Assembly: GCA_964454745.1 (NCBI GenBank)
Contig: CAYVUI010000054.1
Coordinates: 1 to 29,297, forward strand
From: CAYVUI01 sp964454745
GTDB taxonomy: Bacteria > Planctomycetota > Phycisphaerae > Sedimentisphaerales > Anaerohalosphaeraceae
Reading direction: 5' to 3'
DNA: 29,297 nucleotides
Numbering within the stretch: the stretch's first letter is position 1; every line of letters starts with the position of its first letter. Below, piece after piece: positions 8,840 to 17,433 of this stretch. Below the pieces are notes generated by a model. That model saw only the letters and a program-made list of their open reading frames with translations, was not told the origin of the DNA and did no database searches. The translations under genes and the position numbers were made by a program.

Positions 8840-9358
8840 TCAGGTAGAACGCATCTTGATTTTCAAATTCTGCAGTGCCCGGTGTACACGCACGCGGGCG
8901 ACGGAGGGTTTCATGCCGGTGATTTCAAAGATCTGGTCGTAGGTCATGTCCTCAAAGAATCGCAGGGTCACCAGCGTCTGGTCCTTAAGCGGGAGCCTGG
9001 CAATGGAGGTATACAGCTCGTTCCAGGTTTCGCGGTCTTGTATGTTTTCGCTCGCAGGCTCGGGCGGCGGTTCTTTGGCCAGGTCCTCGAGCAGTTTCTG
9101 CTGGCGAGCATTCTTTCGCAGCCATTCATTGGCGGTATTTACCGCGATTTTGTACACCCAGGCGTCCATTTGCTTGTCGAGGGTGCCGTTAAACCGGCCT
9201 ACATGCCCGGCGACCTTTAGAAATACGGTGCTGGTGATGTCCTCGGCGGCCTGGGGGCGATACACGCGACGCAGGGTAAAACGGTAGATCCGCTGGTAAC
9301 ATCGATTGTACACTTTTTCGAGTTTTTTCAGTTCCGTTGTCTGGCTTGCTGTATTCAT
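8840..9358 (-). CDS. ECF-type RNA polymerase sigma factor
   Basis: A 172-residue sigma-70 family factor with only regions 2 and 4, as in extracytoplasmic-function sigmas. Region 2 spans about 15-83 (AAEDITSTVFLKVAGHV then WVYKIAVNTANEWLRK). Region 4 spans about 110-168 (LPLKDQTLVTLRFFEDMTYDQI, then a recognition helix around PSVARVRVHRAL). The start has an AAAGG six bases upstream. It is transcribed together with the large membrane protein immediately downstream, the usual sigma/regulator arrangement, so it probably answers an envelope or substrate signal. Its regulon cannot be read from this window. Confidence 0.93.
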   Translation of the reverse strand: MNTASQTTELKKLEKVYNRCYQRIYRFTLRRVYRPQAAEDITSTVFLKVAGHVGRFNGTLDKQMDAWVYKIAVNTANEWLRKNARQQKLLEDLAKEPPPEPASENIQDRETWNELYTSIARLPLKDQTLVTLRFFEDMTYDQIFEITGMKPSVARVRVHRALQNLKIKMRST

Positions 9359-9427
9359 CGAAAACCTTTGTTTTTTGGGTATCCGGCATATCCGCCTTTA
9401 TAAATGCGCTGCGGCGGGGTGCGTTAC

Positions 9428-9474
9428 AAAAATTTCCCAAATTCTTTGTGCTGTTATACCCGAGCGGGAATTTT
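9428..9474. promoter_or_regulatory. Divergent intergenic element with facing GGGAAWTTT motifs
   Basis: The gap between the sigma factor gene (minus) and the yccF-like gene (plus) holds AAAAATTTCCC (9428-9438) and GGGAATTTT (9466-9474), an inverted pair 27 nt apart. Each reads GGGAAWTTTT toward one of the two divergent genes. GGAA is a common start of ECF -35 elements, so autoregulation is possible but unproven. Confidence 0.3.
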
Positions 9475-9554
9475 CGTGCAAATGCCGGCCGGGATACTAT
9501 ATTAATAGGCGTGGTAAGAGCGGACGAGCGTTAAAATGGCTAAAAGGGCGAAAA

Positions 9555-9935
9555 ATGGTACTGATCGGCAATATCCTGTGGTTTATCCTTGGTTTTGGGT
9601 GGTTAAGTGCACTTTTGTGGCTGCTGACGGGTGTGATTATGGCGATTACGGTGGTCGGGATCCCGTTTTCGGTGGCGGCGTTTCGGATCGCCCGGTTCGC
9701 GGCCTTCCCTTTCGGCAAGCAGCTCGTGCCGGCCAGTGCCGTGGGGGAAAAGAAGATGTTCGGGACCAACCTGGCCAATTTTTTGTGGATCATCCTTGCT
9801 GGGCTGTGGCTGTTTTTGTCGCATTTATTCGCGGGTGTCTCCGCGTGCCTGACGATTATCGGCATCCCGTTTGGCCTGGCGCATTTTAAGCTGGCGATGG
9901 TGTCTTTCGCGCCGCTGGGCAAACGGATTGTGTAA
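9555..9935 (+). CDS. yccF: YccF-family small inner-membrane protein
   Basis: A 126-residue integral membrane protein with hydrophobic segments at about 5-33 and 73-103. The segments containing VVGIPFSVAAFRIARFA and IIGIPFGLAHFKLAM are an internal repeat, each followed by a (P/L)(F)GK(Q/R) motif; this two-fold pattern is typical of the YccF (DUF307) family. The ATG at 9555 has AGGG six bases upstream and matches the usual family length of about 120-150; the frame stays open further upstream without recognisable sequence. The function of the family is not established. It is divergent from the sigma factor gene, and its stop codon is only 10 nt from the convergent stop of the M56 gene, with no terminator visible between. 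Confidence 0.87.
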   Translation: MVLIGNILWFILGFGWLSALLWLLTGVIMAITVVGIPFSVAAFRIARFAAFPFGKQLVPASAVGEKKMFGTNLANFLWIILAGLWLFLSHLFAGVSACLTIIGIPFGLAHFKLAMVSFAPLGKRIV

Positions 9936-9945
9936 AGCAACCGGG

Positions 9946-12900
9946 TTACTGTTCCGCGGGAATGATCGTGGGCTTTAGCATGACGATGAGTTTGCAGCCC
10001 TCGCCGTGATGCACGTCAATCCAGGGGCGGTCGCAGTCCACTTCAAAGCCGCCGACGGCCAGGGTATTCTGGTTGGGCACGAGGGAACTGCCGGAAAGCT
10101 CGACGGATTTGGCAAACTCGACCTGTCCCTTTTCGATTTCCTGCTGGGAGAAGATTTTGCGGTTCTGGATCGTAAAGTCCAGGTTTACAATATCCCCCAT
10201 GATGCCCGATGTTACATCACAGATCAGCTCATATCCTGTTTTGTCATCCCGGACCGAGAGCGTCGCGTTTTCGCCGTCGCGGACGGTGACTTTGGGGGCC
10301 GAGAGCAGTTTGGAATGCCGGCCGGCGTTGATTTCGCGGATCAGGGAGGCGGCCTGGTCAAAATTAAGAGCCTGTCCCTCTTTTTGGAGCGTGTCCTGGG
10401 CGAGGATTTTCTCGTAGGTTTCCGGATCAGCAAGCAGGACCTTTGCCTCGACAGAGACGGTTTTGTCCTTCTCTTCTTCTGGCGGCAGGTACTGTCGCAG
10501 GCTGATCTCGAAGCGGTCTATGGCATCTATATCCACCCGCCCGAAGTTGAATTCCAGCTCATCAATGAAATTAGCAGGCACGCCCGCGGCTATGCCCTTG
10601 TTGTCCAGGCCCCTTGCTTCGGAAGCCAACTGGTAGCCATCTTCGTCCAGAAGGCAGACCATAACCTGCCATGTAGTAAACGGATATGAAGTCATCGCAC
10701 ATTTTACCCTTGCAAGCGAGCCCTTTCGCTCGAATGCAAGCGAGCGAATTGTCAACAGCGGATTGTCTTCAAAGGATTGCAGGTTGAGGGGGATATCTTT
10801 GCCCTCTTCAAATGTGCCCTGCATGCGGACCGAGACCGGGCCTTTTCGTGCATCACCCGAGCCGTATTCACCCACAAAGCTGATATGCTCCAGGCCGTAT
10901 TTATCTACCAGTGCCTTTGCCTTTTGAAAGCCCGGCTCACCTTCCAACTGCTGACTGATATAACCCCTGGGGTCGCTTCGCTGTTTGGAAATCATCCCCG
11001 GCTCATACGCCACTTCAAGGACGGTGCTTTGCTTGTTGTCCAGTTTGGCGACGGCTTCTTCCAACTGGGTCCACGTAATCATACGGCCCTTGTACCGCAT
11101 CTTCTCGGGATCGGGGGTGATTACAATCTGCTCGAAATAACGGCAGGAAACCGCAGGACCTGGGGACTTCACTGCCTCATACTGTACTGTACAGTGGTCA
11201 CGGTTTGCCTGTGTAACCATAACCGCATAGCGAATGCCGGACTCTGTTTTCGCCTCGAATTCTACAGGCAACCTGTCATATTCAACGCGGACGATTTGAA
11301 ATCCGGCCTCGTGTTCCACGGGTTGACCGTGAATCGTACATTTATAGAAACCCAGCATCGCACAGCTGGCACTGCCGCCGTACAGAACCAGGGGCCTGGC
11401 GATCTTGTCGATCACCGCCATGAATTCCTCGGTGTTCGATACCTGCTCACCGGCCATTCGATCCTTCAAATCAATCAATTCTCCCGTTTCAAGAATCAGC
11501 GCCATAAAGGTTTCATCCAGGTCCGTCAGGATAAATTCGTTTGTATTCGTATGGGATCTTCGAGTCTGCACCTGCGGTGCAGGTTTGGCTGGATGTGGGA
11601 CATCCATAGCATGGTACATACCGGCGATTTCTTCGGCGGCAAGGGCACGGTTGTACACGCGGACTTCATCGATAAAGCCCTTGAAGGCAAAACGCGGACC
11701 GGAGTCTTTTTTCCGGGCACCGATGGTGAGGGTGTCCCAGTCTTCGAGGCGGCCGGCGTAGGTGTTTTGGGCGACTTTGACGCCGTCGAGATAGAGGCGG
11801 TAGCCGTTCTCAGCGCCGTTTTCGAGCGTGGCGGCCAGGTGGTGCCACTTGTCGTCGTTGATGCCGGCCTCGGGGTAGACCACGCGGGTATCGCCGGGCA
11901 GCAGATGGCTGCCGACCTCCCAGCCGGCGTAGAGCTCGATGTGCGGGTTGTTATCGTCCCGGCGGAAGTTGACCAAAAACGGCAGCGGCTCTTTGTTCTC
12001 GCCGGTGCGGAACCAGCACGAGACGGTACAGTCGCCGTGGCCGAAATCAAAGGCGGGGGAATCGGGGATGGCAATGCAGTCGCCGTCGCCCTCGAAGTAG
12101 TACCCCCTGCCGGAGATGCCCTCGCCCGGGACCGCGCCATACACTGTGCCGTGATGGCCGCCGACTTTGTCCATCGCATCCTGTTCAAAATCCCAGTGTG
12201 CGATGAGAGAGTTGTCTGTTGCCTCTTGCCCTGTCTGCATAGACTGTTCGGGTAGAGAATTCAAGGTGCCTGACACTTTTGATACATCCTCAACGGACAA
12301 AAAATTGCCATCTTTATCAAACATCCATACTTTATCTTCAATAATTTTTTCTTTACCCCAGATGACAGCCTCATACTTATATCGAATCGAGACATTGCCA
12401 TTTTCATGCTTGATCGGTTCGCCCCACTCAAGTGTCTTTCTTTCCGTAATATCCCGATAGTTATTTTTGAAAAAATCTTCCACCCACATCCTGGCAGAAT
12501 GAAAAGTATCTGACACTTTGTTTTCTTCAATACCGAGAGCTTTTAGTCTCCGTTGCTCACAAAATTCCACATGCCCATCGTGGAACAGCACGTTGGTTTT
12601 CCCGTTTTCCATGAGCATAGTTTTATCATAAGCAATCGGAGTTTGCGGCTTGCTCGCAAGTGTCTTTCCCCGGCCGAGATACCCGGCATGTTTTACTGCC
12701 CGGGGCAATAATCCATCACCATCGTAAGGCTTTAGTTTCTCCAGAGTATCGGGATATTTCTCATTGTTTTCTTTGGCATATATGCGCAAAAGTGATCCCA
12801 AATTTGAAAGATTCCGCAAAGAATCTTCTCTTGATTGCAGCCTTTGAGCTCTTTGCGAAACAGTCTCACTGTCTTCATTGTTTATCTTCGTTTCGTCAAG

Positions 12901-15804
12901 CAGAACAACATCAGGCTTTTCAGTAACGGTATAGTAGACCGTCTGTTCCTCTCCGTGATAAGAAAAATGCACCTTCTGTTTTGCGGGGTAAGAGGTAAGG
13001 TAATTGAGAGGCTCACTGCGAACGTTTTTCACGCCCGGCTGCGTAGCCAGCCACACCGTAAAACCGGACACCTCCTCAAAATCCGCTGCTTTCAATTCAA
13101 CGGTTTTCAGCATTTCCTGAATATCGGAAGCTTCAGGTGAACTACTGCTTAGTTGTTCTTCCCTTTCGATCTCCGCATCCGTTTTAAACTTCGGCCTTAG
13201 CGACACATTTTTAAACGTAACCGATTCAAAGGGACGGGTCTGGAACTCGAATTTTTCGATGTCTTCGAGCTTTGTATCGATGAATCTAAAAGTGCTCTGG
13301 CGGACCTTGCCGGCGGAGTTGGAATTTCGATTCTTTGTTGTGATGATTTGCCCGTCTTTACCTATAGCCACAAGGCGATAATCGTGTTCGAAATAATCGT
13401 CCGAAACCGTCAGTTCGACATCCTTGCCCGTTTGATACGCCTTGGAAAAAGCGATGGCATGGCTGCGGCGAGAACTGCTCATCGTGCCGCTGCCGTTGTG
13501 CTCAAACTGCGTCGTCCACGGCCCCGCGGCGGCGGCGAGCTGCATATCGGTGGCCTTTAGACCTTCCTTGATATTGAACCGGGCCGCTTCAATGCCCGCT
13601 GGGCTTTCTTCATTGTCACCAAGCACCTCCAAATCCGCCATTCCCCTTGTGCCTTTTACCCCGGCCCAGCGAAACGTCAGATCTTCCGGGCCGTCGACTT
13701 GTACGGCAAAGCGGTATGCTTTTCCACCCGTAGCGAGCGTAGCCCTGGAGCGGGTCAGGAAATTATACACTGTCTGACTGCCGTCGGGACTCCACCAGGG
13801 CATGCCCTCACCCGGGAATTCGCTGACCGCCAGAAGCTCGATGGAGACGCCGTTGTCAAGTTTGCGGCTGTACTTTTGTGATTCTGCCGGAACGTCCTGC
13901 GGCTTGAAATTCGGCTTTAAAGTTACGTTTTCAAACGTATAATACTCGTAGGGACAGATTTCGTAGCTTAATTTTTCAATCTCCGAAGGTTTGACACCCT
14001 CAAATCGAAGTACCTGCAAGCGGAGAATCTCCCCGCCCGTGCCGTCAAACATCGAAGTCTGCGCCCTGCCGCGAATCGTTTTGCCGTCGCGGGTCACCGC
14101 CATCAGCCGCGTTGCGACTGTATGACTCAGCTCATCCGAGACCGAGACAACCACGGTACCGTCAGAATCAACCCTCGACGAGAAAAGAATCCTCGCGCCC
14201 TTATATTTCCGTGAAGTGGTATATCCAAAACCCTCCAGCTCGGCGATACTCTGCCACAGATCGCCCGCGACCTGGACAGTCACATCGGTCCGATCAATCC
14301 CTTTCCGGATGTGGGCACGATAGACGGCAAAGATATCCTCATCATTGACGCGCAAACCGCTGCGCTGACCGCCGTTGGCGATATCCGCAATTCCAAATTC
14401 ATGGCATTTTTCGCGGTTATGCACCTGGAAAGCAATTTCATAGCCCGGCTTGTCGGATCGATACCCGCTGCCATCCACCGTTTCAATCGTATCACCGAGC
14501 GGACTGCCGTCCGGCCGCCACCACTGCTTGCCCTGGCTCGGGTAATTGCAGACCCCGACCAGCTCGACGGTAACACCGTTATCGAGCGTGTGGATATATT
14601 CCGGCAGGGGTGCCGGTTCGCCGGCGGGTTCTTTGGCATGGATGCCCTTGCTCATCGCCAGGCCGACCGGTACCGAAAGCATACCGAGCAGTAAAAGGAT
14701 CACCACGGCCCCGGCCCAGTTAAAGCGGGATTCCCGAACATCATCCGCTCCAAGCAGTCGGCGGATCCGGTCAAACAGGCTCGCGCCCGATGCCGCTACC
14801 GCCAGTCGGCCGTGTCCGCGGACCTCTTCCATGGCGGCCAGGGCGCGGGCGTAGGTAACCCGGTCCTGGCAGACCGCGACAGCGATATCGTCACAGCAGT
14901 TCTCGCGCTCAATGCGGATCACCCGCGAGACCCACCAGACGCCGGGGTGATAAAAGCCGAGGATCTCGACGGCGGTCTGGAGCATGTTGACCAGGTAGTC
15001 GCAGCGTTTGATGTGGGCCAGTTCGTGGGCGAGAATCGCCTCGATCTGCTCGGGGCTAAGGCCGGTCATCGCGCTGGCCGGCAACAGGATCACGGGTTTA
15101 AAGTGCCCCACCACCGCGGGCACGGCGACCAGCGCCGATTGCAGCGTTTCGACGGTGCGGGTCACGCCAATCCTCTCGGCGAGCTGCAAGACCTTGAGCC
15201 GGATGTCCGGGGCGACCGGTTCGATCATCCGCCGGCGGAGCCGCTGGAGCTGGGCCCAGCCGCCCAAATGCCACAAGCTAAGGCCAAACACACCCAGTGC
15301 CCATGTGAGGGTCATCCAGGGCAGGGCCGCATCAAGGGCCCGGGCCGTTTGCGTCGTAAAGGAAGCCGCTGCCTCGGGCGCGGCGGTGGCCGCGAAAGGT
15401 TCCCCCTCAGAACCCGGCAGCGGCCGGGTACAGTTATGTTTTGTCGGATCGATCTCGCCCGGTAAAACAGGGACAGTCACAGATTTCCCGGGTTCGAGCG
15501 CGTCTGCCACAATTGCGGCCTCCTCAATACCTGCGGAATCCGCCGGGGCATCGAGTATTACAGCCGTATTGGTTTGGGGCGAGGGGACATCGATAAACAG
15601 GATCGTAACGGCCGGTAGGATCACCATCGCCAGCATGGCACAGCACGCGGCGGCGTATCGGGCATTGGCGGATTTTTTCCGCAGGGCGGTAAGCACGCCG
15701 GCCAGCACCGCGGCGACCAGGGCCCCCTGCCAGAGAAAATGCACGAGCACCCAGCCGAGGCGGTGGGTAATTTCCGAGTTGAAGATTATTTGCAGGGCCG
15801 TCAT
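9946..15804 (-). CDS. Giant BlaR1-like M56 membrane metallopeptidase fused to repeat, pseudopilin-like, LamG-like and secretin-like modules
   Basis: This protein has 1952 residues. The N-terminus is a BlaR1/MecR1-type M56 peptidase with membrane helices near 16-40, 52-71, 160-182 and 362-384, the zinc motif HELAH at 260-264 and a downstream RENCCDD element (300-306). In BlaR1 a sensor domain triggers this peptidase, which relieves repression by BlaI. Here the exported part is unusual. It has two homologous modules of about 230 residues (406-636 and 648-876; both begin LDNGV and end near (N)V(T/S)L(K/R)P). Residues 990-1083 resemble a pseudopilin without its helix (NLGSLLRIYAKENNEKYPD, then NVLFHDGHVEF). 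An alpha/beta segment follows (1100-1175), then a LamG/concanavalin-like domain (1198-1398). About 400 residues are unassigned, and the last about 160 (SAPKVTVRDGENA, LIVMLKPTII) are secretin-like but lack VPxLGxxP. The ATG overlaps the repressor stop (ATGA) and has an AAGGAG SD. Confidence 0.88.
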   Translation of the reverse strand: MTALQIIFNSEITHRLGWVLVHFLWQGALVAAVLAGVLTALRKKSANARYAAACCAMLAMVILPAVTILFIDVPSPQTNTAVILDAPADSAGIEEAAIVADALEPGKSVTVPVLPGEIDPTKHNCTRPLPGSEGEPFAATAAPEAAASFTTQTARALDAALPWMTLTWALGVFGLSLWHLGGWAQLQRLRRRMIEPVAPDIRLKVLQLAERIGVTRTVETLQSALVAVPAVVGHFKPVILLPASAMTGLSPEQIEAILAHELAHIKRCDYLVNMLQTAVEILGFYHPGVWWVSRVIRIERENCCDDIAVAVCQDRVTYARALAAMEEVRGHGRLAVAASGASLFDRIRRLLGADDVRESRFNWAGAVVILLLLGMLSVPVGLAMSKGIHAKEPAGEPAPLPEYIHTLDNGVTVELVGVCNYPSQGKQWWRPDGSPLGDTIETVDGSGYRSDKPGYEIAFQVHNREKCHEFGIADIANGGQRSGLRVNDEDIFAVYRAHIRKGIDRTDVTVQVAGDLWQSIAELEGFGYTTSRKYKGARILFSSRVDSDGTVVVSVSDELSHTVATRLMAVTRDGKTIRGRAQTSMFDGTGGEILRLQVLRFEGVKPSEIEKLSYEICPYEYYTFENVTLKPNFKPQDVPAESQKYSRKLDNGVSIELLAVSEFPGEGMPWWSPDGSQTVYNFLTRSRATLATGGKAYRFAVQVDGPEDLTFRWAGVKGTRGMADLEVLGDNEESPAGIEAARFNIKEGLKATDMQLAAAAGPWTTQFEHNGSGTMSSSRRSHAIAFSKAYQTGKDVELTVSDDYFEHDYRLVAIGKDGQIITTKNRNSNSAGKVRQSTFRFIDTKLEDIEKFEFQTRPFESVTFKNVSLRPKFKTDAEIEREEQLSSSSPEASDIQEMLKTVELKAADFEEVSGFTVWLATQPGVKNVRSEPLNYLTSYPAKQKVHFSYHGEEQTVYYTVTEKPDVVLLDETKINNEDSETVSQRAQRLQSREDSLRNLSNLGSLLRIYAKENNEKYPDTLEKLKPYDGDGLLPRAVKHAGYLGRGKTLASKPQTPIAYDKTMLMENGKTNVLFHDGHVEFCEQRRLKALGIEENKVSDTFHSARMWVEDFFKNNYRDITERKTLEWGEPIKHENGNVSIRYKYEAVIWGKEKIIEDKVWMFDKDGNFLSVEDVSKVSGTLNSLPEQSMQTGQEATDNSLIAHWDFEQDAMDKVGGHHGTVYGAVPGEGISGRGYYFEGDGDCIAIPDSPAFDFGHGDCTVSCWFRTGENKEPLPFLVNFRRDDNNPHIELYAGWEVGSHLLPGDTRVVYPEAGINDDKWHHLAATLENGAENGYRLYLDGVKVAQNTYAGRLEDWDTLTIGARKKDSGPRFAFKGFIDEVRVYNRALAAEEIAGMYHAMDVPHPAKPAPQVQTRRSHTNTNEFILTDLDETFMALILETGELIDLKDRMAGEQVSNTEEFMAVIDKIARPLVLYGGSASCAMLGFYKCTIHGQPVEHEAGFQIVRVEYDRLPVEFEAKTESGIRYAVMVTQANRDHCTVQYEAVKSPGPAVSCRYFEQIVITPDPEKMRYKGRMITWTQLEEAVAKLDNKQSTVLEVAYEPGMISKQRSDPRGYISQQLEGEPGFQKAKALVDKYGLEHISFVGEYGSGDARKGPVSVRMQGTFEEGKDIPLNLQSFEDNPLLTIRSLAFERKGSLARVKCAMTSYPFTTWQVMVCLLDEDGYQLASEARGLDNKGIAAGVPANFIDELEFNFGRVDIDAIDRFEISLRQYLPPEEEKDKTVSVEAKVLLADPETYEKILAQDTLQKEGQALNFDQAASLIREINAGRHSKLLSAPKVTVRDGENATLSVRDDKTGYELICDVTSGIMGDIVNLDFTIQNRKIFSQQEIEKGQVEFAKSVELSGSSLVPNQNTLAVGGFEVDCDRPWIDVHHGEGCKLIVMLKPTIIPAEQ

Positions 15805-16190
15805 GATGTGCTCCTTTCCATTTCGTCAAGCAGTTGCCGAATCTGTGCCAGTTCATCGCCGGAGACCTTTTTGGCCGCCAGTGCCCGCATAACGAGCTTT
15901 TGGGCCGAGCCTTCGAATACTTTGTCCATCAGGTCGCCGACGACCTGCCGCTGGGTTTTTTCCTCGCTGACCGCGGGGCTGTAGATATGCTGGAACTGCG
16001 AGTCGTCGCGCTCGAGCAGGCCCTTGTCCACCATGATCTGCATGAGCTTTAGCGTCGTGGTGTAGCCGGTTTTTTCGTGCAGGTTCATCTGTTCATTTAC
16101 CTGCCGGACGGTGGCCGGGCCCGTTCGCCAGAGGATCCCGAGAATCATCAGTTCGCGTTCGGTCGGGCCGGTTACCTTTTTCCTCGCCAT
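15801..16190 (-). CDS. BlaI/MecI-family transcriptional repressor
   Basis: A 129-residue winged-helix repressor: PTERELMILGILW opens the DNA-binding domain, KTGYTTTLKLMQIMVDKGLLERD (40-62) is the recognition helix and wing region, and the C-terminal helices (about 70-129, with DKVFEGS) form the dimer interface cleaved in relatives. The ATG at 16190 is chosen over an upstream in-frame start (16235) because GGGAG lies just before it and the family homology begins at residue 5. In known systems the partner M56 protease inactivates the repressor. The 4-nt ATGA overlap with the M56 gene shows coupled translation. Two perfect inverted repeats on the promoter are the probable autoregulatory operators. 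Control of a beta-lactamase is not implied. Confidence 0.93.
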   Translation of the reverse strand: MARKKVTGPTERELMILGILWRTGPATVRQVNEQMNLHEKTGYTTTLKLMQIMVDKGLLERDDSQFQHIYSPAVSEEKTQRQVVGDLMDKVFEGSAQKLVMRALAAKKVSGDELAQIRQLLDEMERSTS

Positions 16191-16233
16191 GTTTTCTCCC
16201 TTCAAGTAATGCCTTGAATCAGTTGACGATCTC

Positions 16234-16261
16234 ACTATACGAAACTATTCGTACAATTCAA
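16234..16261 (-). promoter_or_regulatory. Sigma-70-like promoter of the BlaI-M56 operon
   Basis: On the minus strand, TTGAAT (16256-16261), a 16-nt spacer and TATAGT (16234-16239) form a good -35/-10 pair, giving a leader of about 37 nt to the ATG at 16190. The spacer and both hexamer edges are covered by the inverted repeats described separately. Confidence 0.68.
16238..16253. promoter_or_regulatory. Probable BlaI-type operator 1 (TACGAA-N4-TTCGTA)
   Basis: Perfect 6-bp inverted repeat with a 4-nt spacer, lying in the promoter spacer and overlapping the -10 hexamer. Repressor bound here would block RNA polymerase. The core differs from the TACA/TGTA core of staphylococcal operators but has similar dyad geometry. 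Confidence 0.65.
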
Positions 16262-16274
16262 CGAAAAAATTCGT
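16261..16274. promoter_or_regulatory. Probable BlaI-type operator 2 (ACGAA-N4-TTCGT)
   Basis: Second dyad with the same ACGAA-N4-TTCGT core. Its centre is 22 bp (about two helical turns) from the first, immediately upstream of the -35 hexamer. Two copies on the same helix face support cooperative binding by the adjacent repressor. Confidence 0.62.
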
Positions 16275-16332
16275 ATTTTCTGAAAAAAATTTCATTTCCC
16301 CATTTTTGACCCCAAAAACACAGAAAATGCCT

Positions 16333-17433
16333 CTATCGGGTAAGCTTTTTCAGGGCCGCACGCTCTCGCAGCAGAATCGGCCTGAGGATTTGCTTAGAAC
16401 CCAGCGGCGAGAACATGATCTTCCTGCTGCTGTGGCCGGCGCCGGGGATCACATAAACCTTCTGCTTCTTCTTGATCCCGGCCCCGAACTCGTCGATCAG
16501 GTGACCGTAATAGATCAATCCCCTCTCGAGCCGATGGCGACCCTCCAGCATCGCGGCAGGTGACGTATCCAGCCATGCCTCTTTGGTGTCTTCCCGCCCG
16601 AGCAGGTAGAGTACGTTACGTTCCTGAAACTGTGCCCGGATTTTTTCCGCCGTCAGCCCATGACGCTTGTGGTAACTGTACAGCACCTCCAACCCGTATC
16701 CATAATGATTGTATTGTGGAACCTTTTCCAAAATCGAATCCGGCGGCACGGCAAACTCCCCCCGTGAGCTGTCCACCGACCGCTTGGGGCTCATATACAC
16801 ATACGAGCTTGGACTCATTACGACATACTGAATGCCAATGTCCGCTTTTGTAAGAAACGGCTCTACAGCATTTGCTGCGGCATAACGGTTGGCAAACTGC
16901 CCCCCGGCCGAGTGGCCACACAGGATTACATATTCCAAATTAGGAAAATGATCCTTCCTGCTTAAATCTTTCAATACATCATCCACGATATCGTAGGCAC
17001 TGACCATAAACTTTTTCTTATCGGGCAGTGTTTTCGCATTGTTTGAACCCCAAAAAGGATTCACATCCCAATAAACCAGGTCATGAAAACTTTTCCCCTC
17101 GATATGTTCGTGCTTTAGAAACTGCGGCGCAAAGACCAGGCACTTTTGCCGCAGATCAAACAGGTCCAGCATCTCCAGTGTATTTTCCATCGTCCAGCTC
17201 GCGTCAAAACTCGATGAATGGATCATAACCAGAACATACGAAACCCCTTCGTTTTTTTCATCCAGCGGCAGGTTGCTTGCATAGGGGATATAACAATTTT
17301 TATCCGGGATAAACTTCAGCTTCTTCGGCGCGATCGGGACATCATCCGCTATGCACAAATACGGCCAGGCCAGCGCGATGAAAAACGCTGCAAAACAAAC
17401 GGCCCGCCGTATTGAAGCCGATCCCAGTAGCAT
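16333..17433 (-). CDS. Exported alpha/beta hydrolase
   Basis: A 366-residue protein with a hydrophobic N-terminal export signal (about 9-29). The nucleophile elbow GHSAGG is at 173-178 (Ser175). A plausible acid lies in GREDTK (Asp282) and the catalytic His in GAGHSS (His334), so the full triad is present in alpha/beta-hydrolase order. The substrate cannot be told: esterase, lipase or deacetylase are all possible. The start codon overlaps the last base of the upstream URO-D-family stop (TAATG), showing translational coupling and membership of the operon descending from the fucosidase. No clear terminator follows before the BlaI promoter region. Confidence 0.82.
   Translation of the reverse strand: MLLGSASIRRAVCFAAFFIALAWPYLCIADDVPIAPKKLKFIPDKNCYIPYASNLPLDEKNEGVSYVLVMIHSSSFDASWTMENTLEMLDLFDLRQKCLVFAPQFLKHEHIEGKSFHDLVYWDVNPFWGSNNAKTLPDKKKFMVSAYDIVDDVLKDLSRKDHFPNLEYVILCGHSAGGQFANRYAAANAVEPFLTKADIGIQYVVMSPSSYVYMSPKRSVDSSRGEFAVPPDSILEKVPQYNHYGYGLEVLYSYHKRHGLTAEKIRAQFQERNVLYLLGREDTKEAWLDTSPAAMLEGRHRLERGLIYYGHLIDEFGAGIKKKQKVYVIPGAGHSSRKIMFSPLGSKQILRPILLRERAALKKLTR

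Noticed and set aside
10777..12255. Long open frame on the plus strand (492 codons) opposite the M56 gene
   Set aside because: It lies antisense to well-supported domains (LamG-like, repeat modules), its protein has no recognisable motif, and such frames are common opposite GC-rich coding DNA.
17238..17252. ACGAA-N5-TTCGT dyad resembling the BlaI operators
   Set aside because: Spacer is one base longer and it lies inside the alpha/beta hydrolase coding sequence far from a promoter; probably chance.
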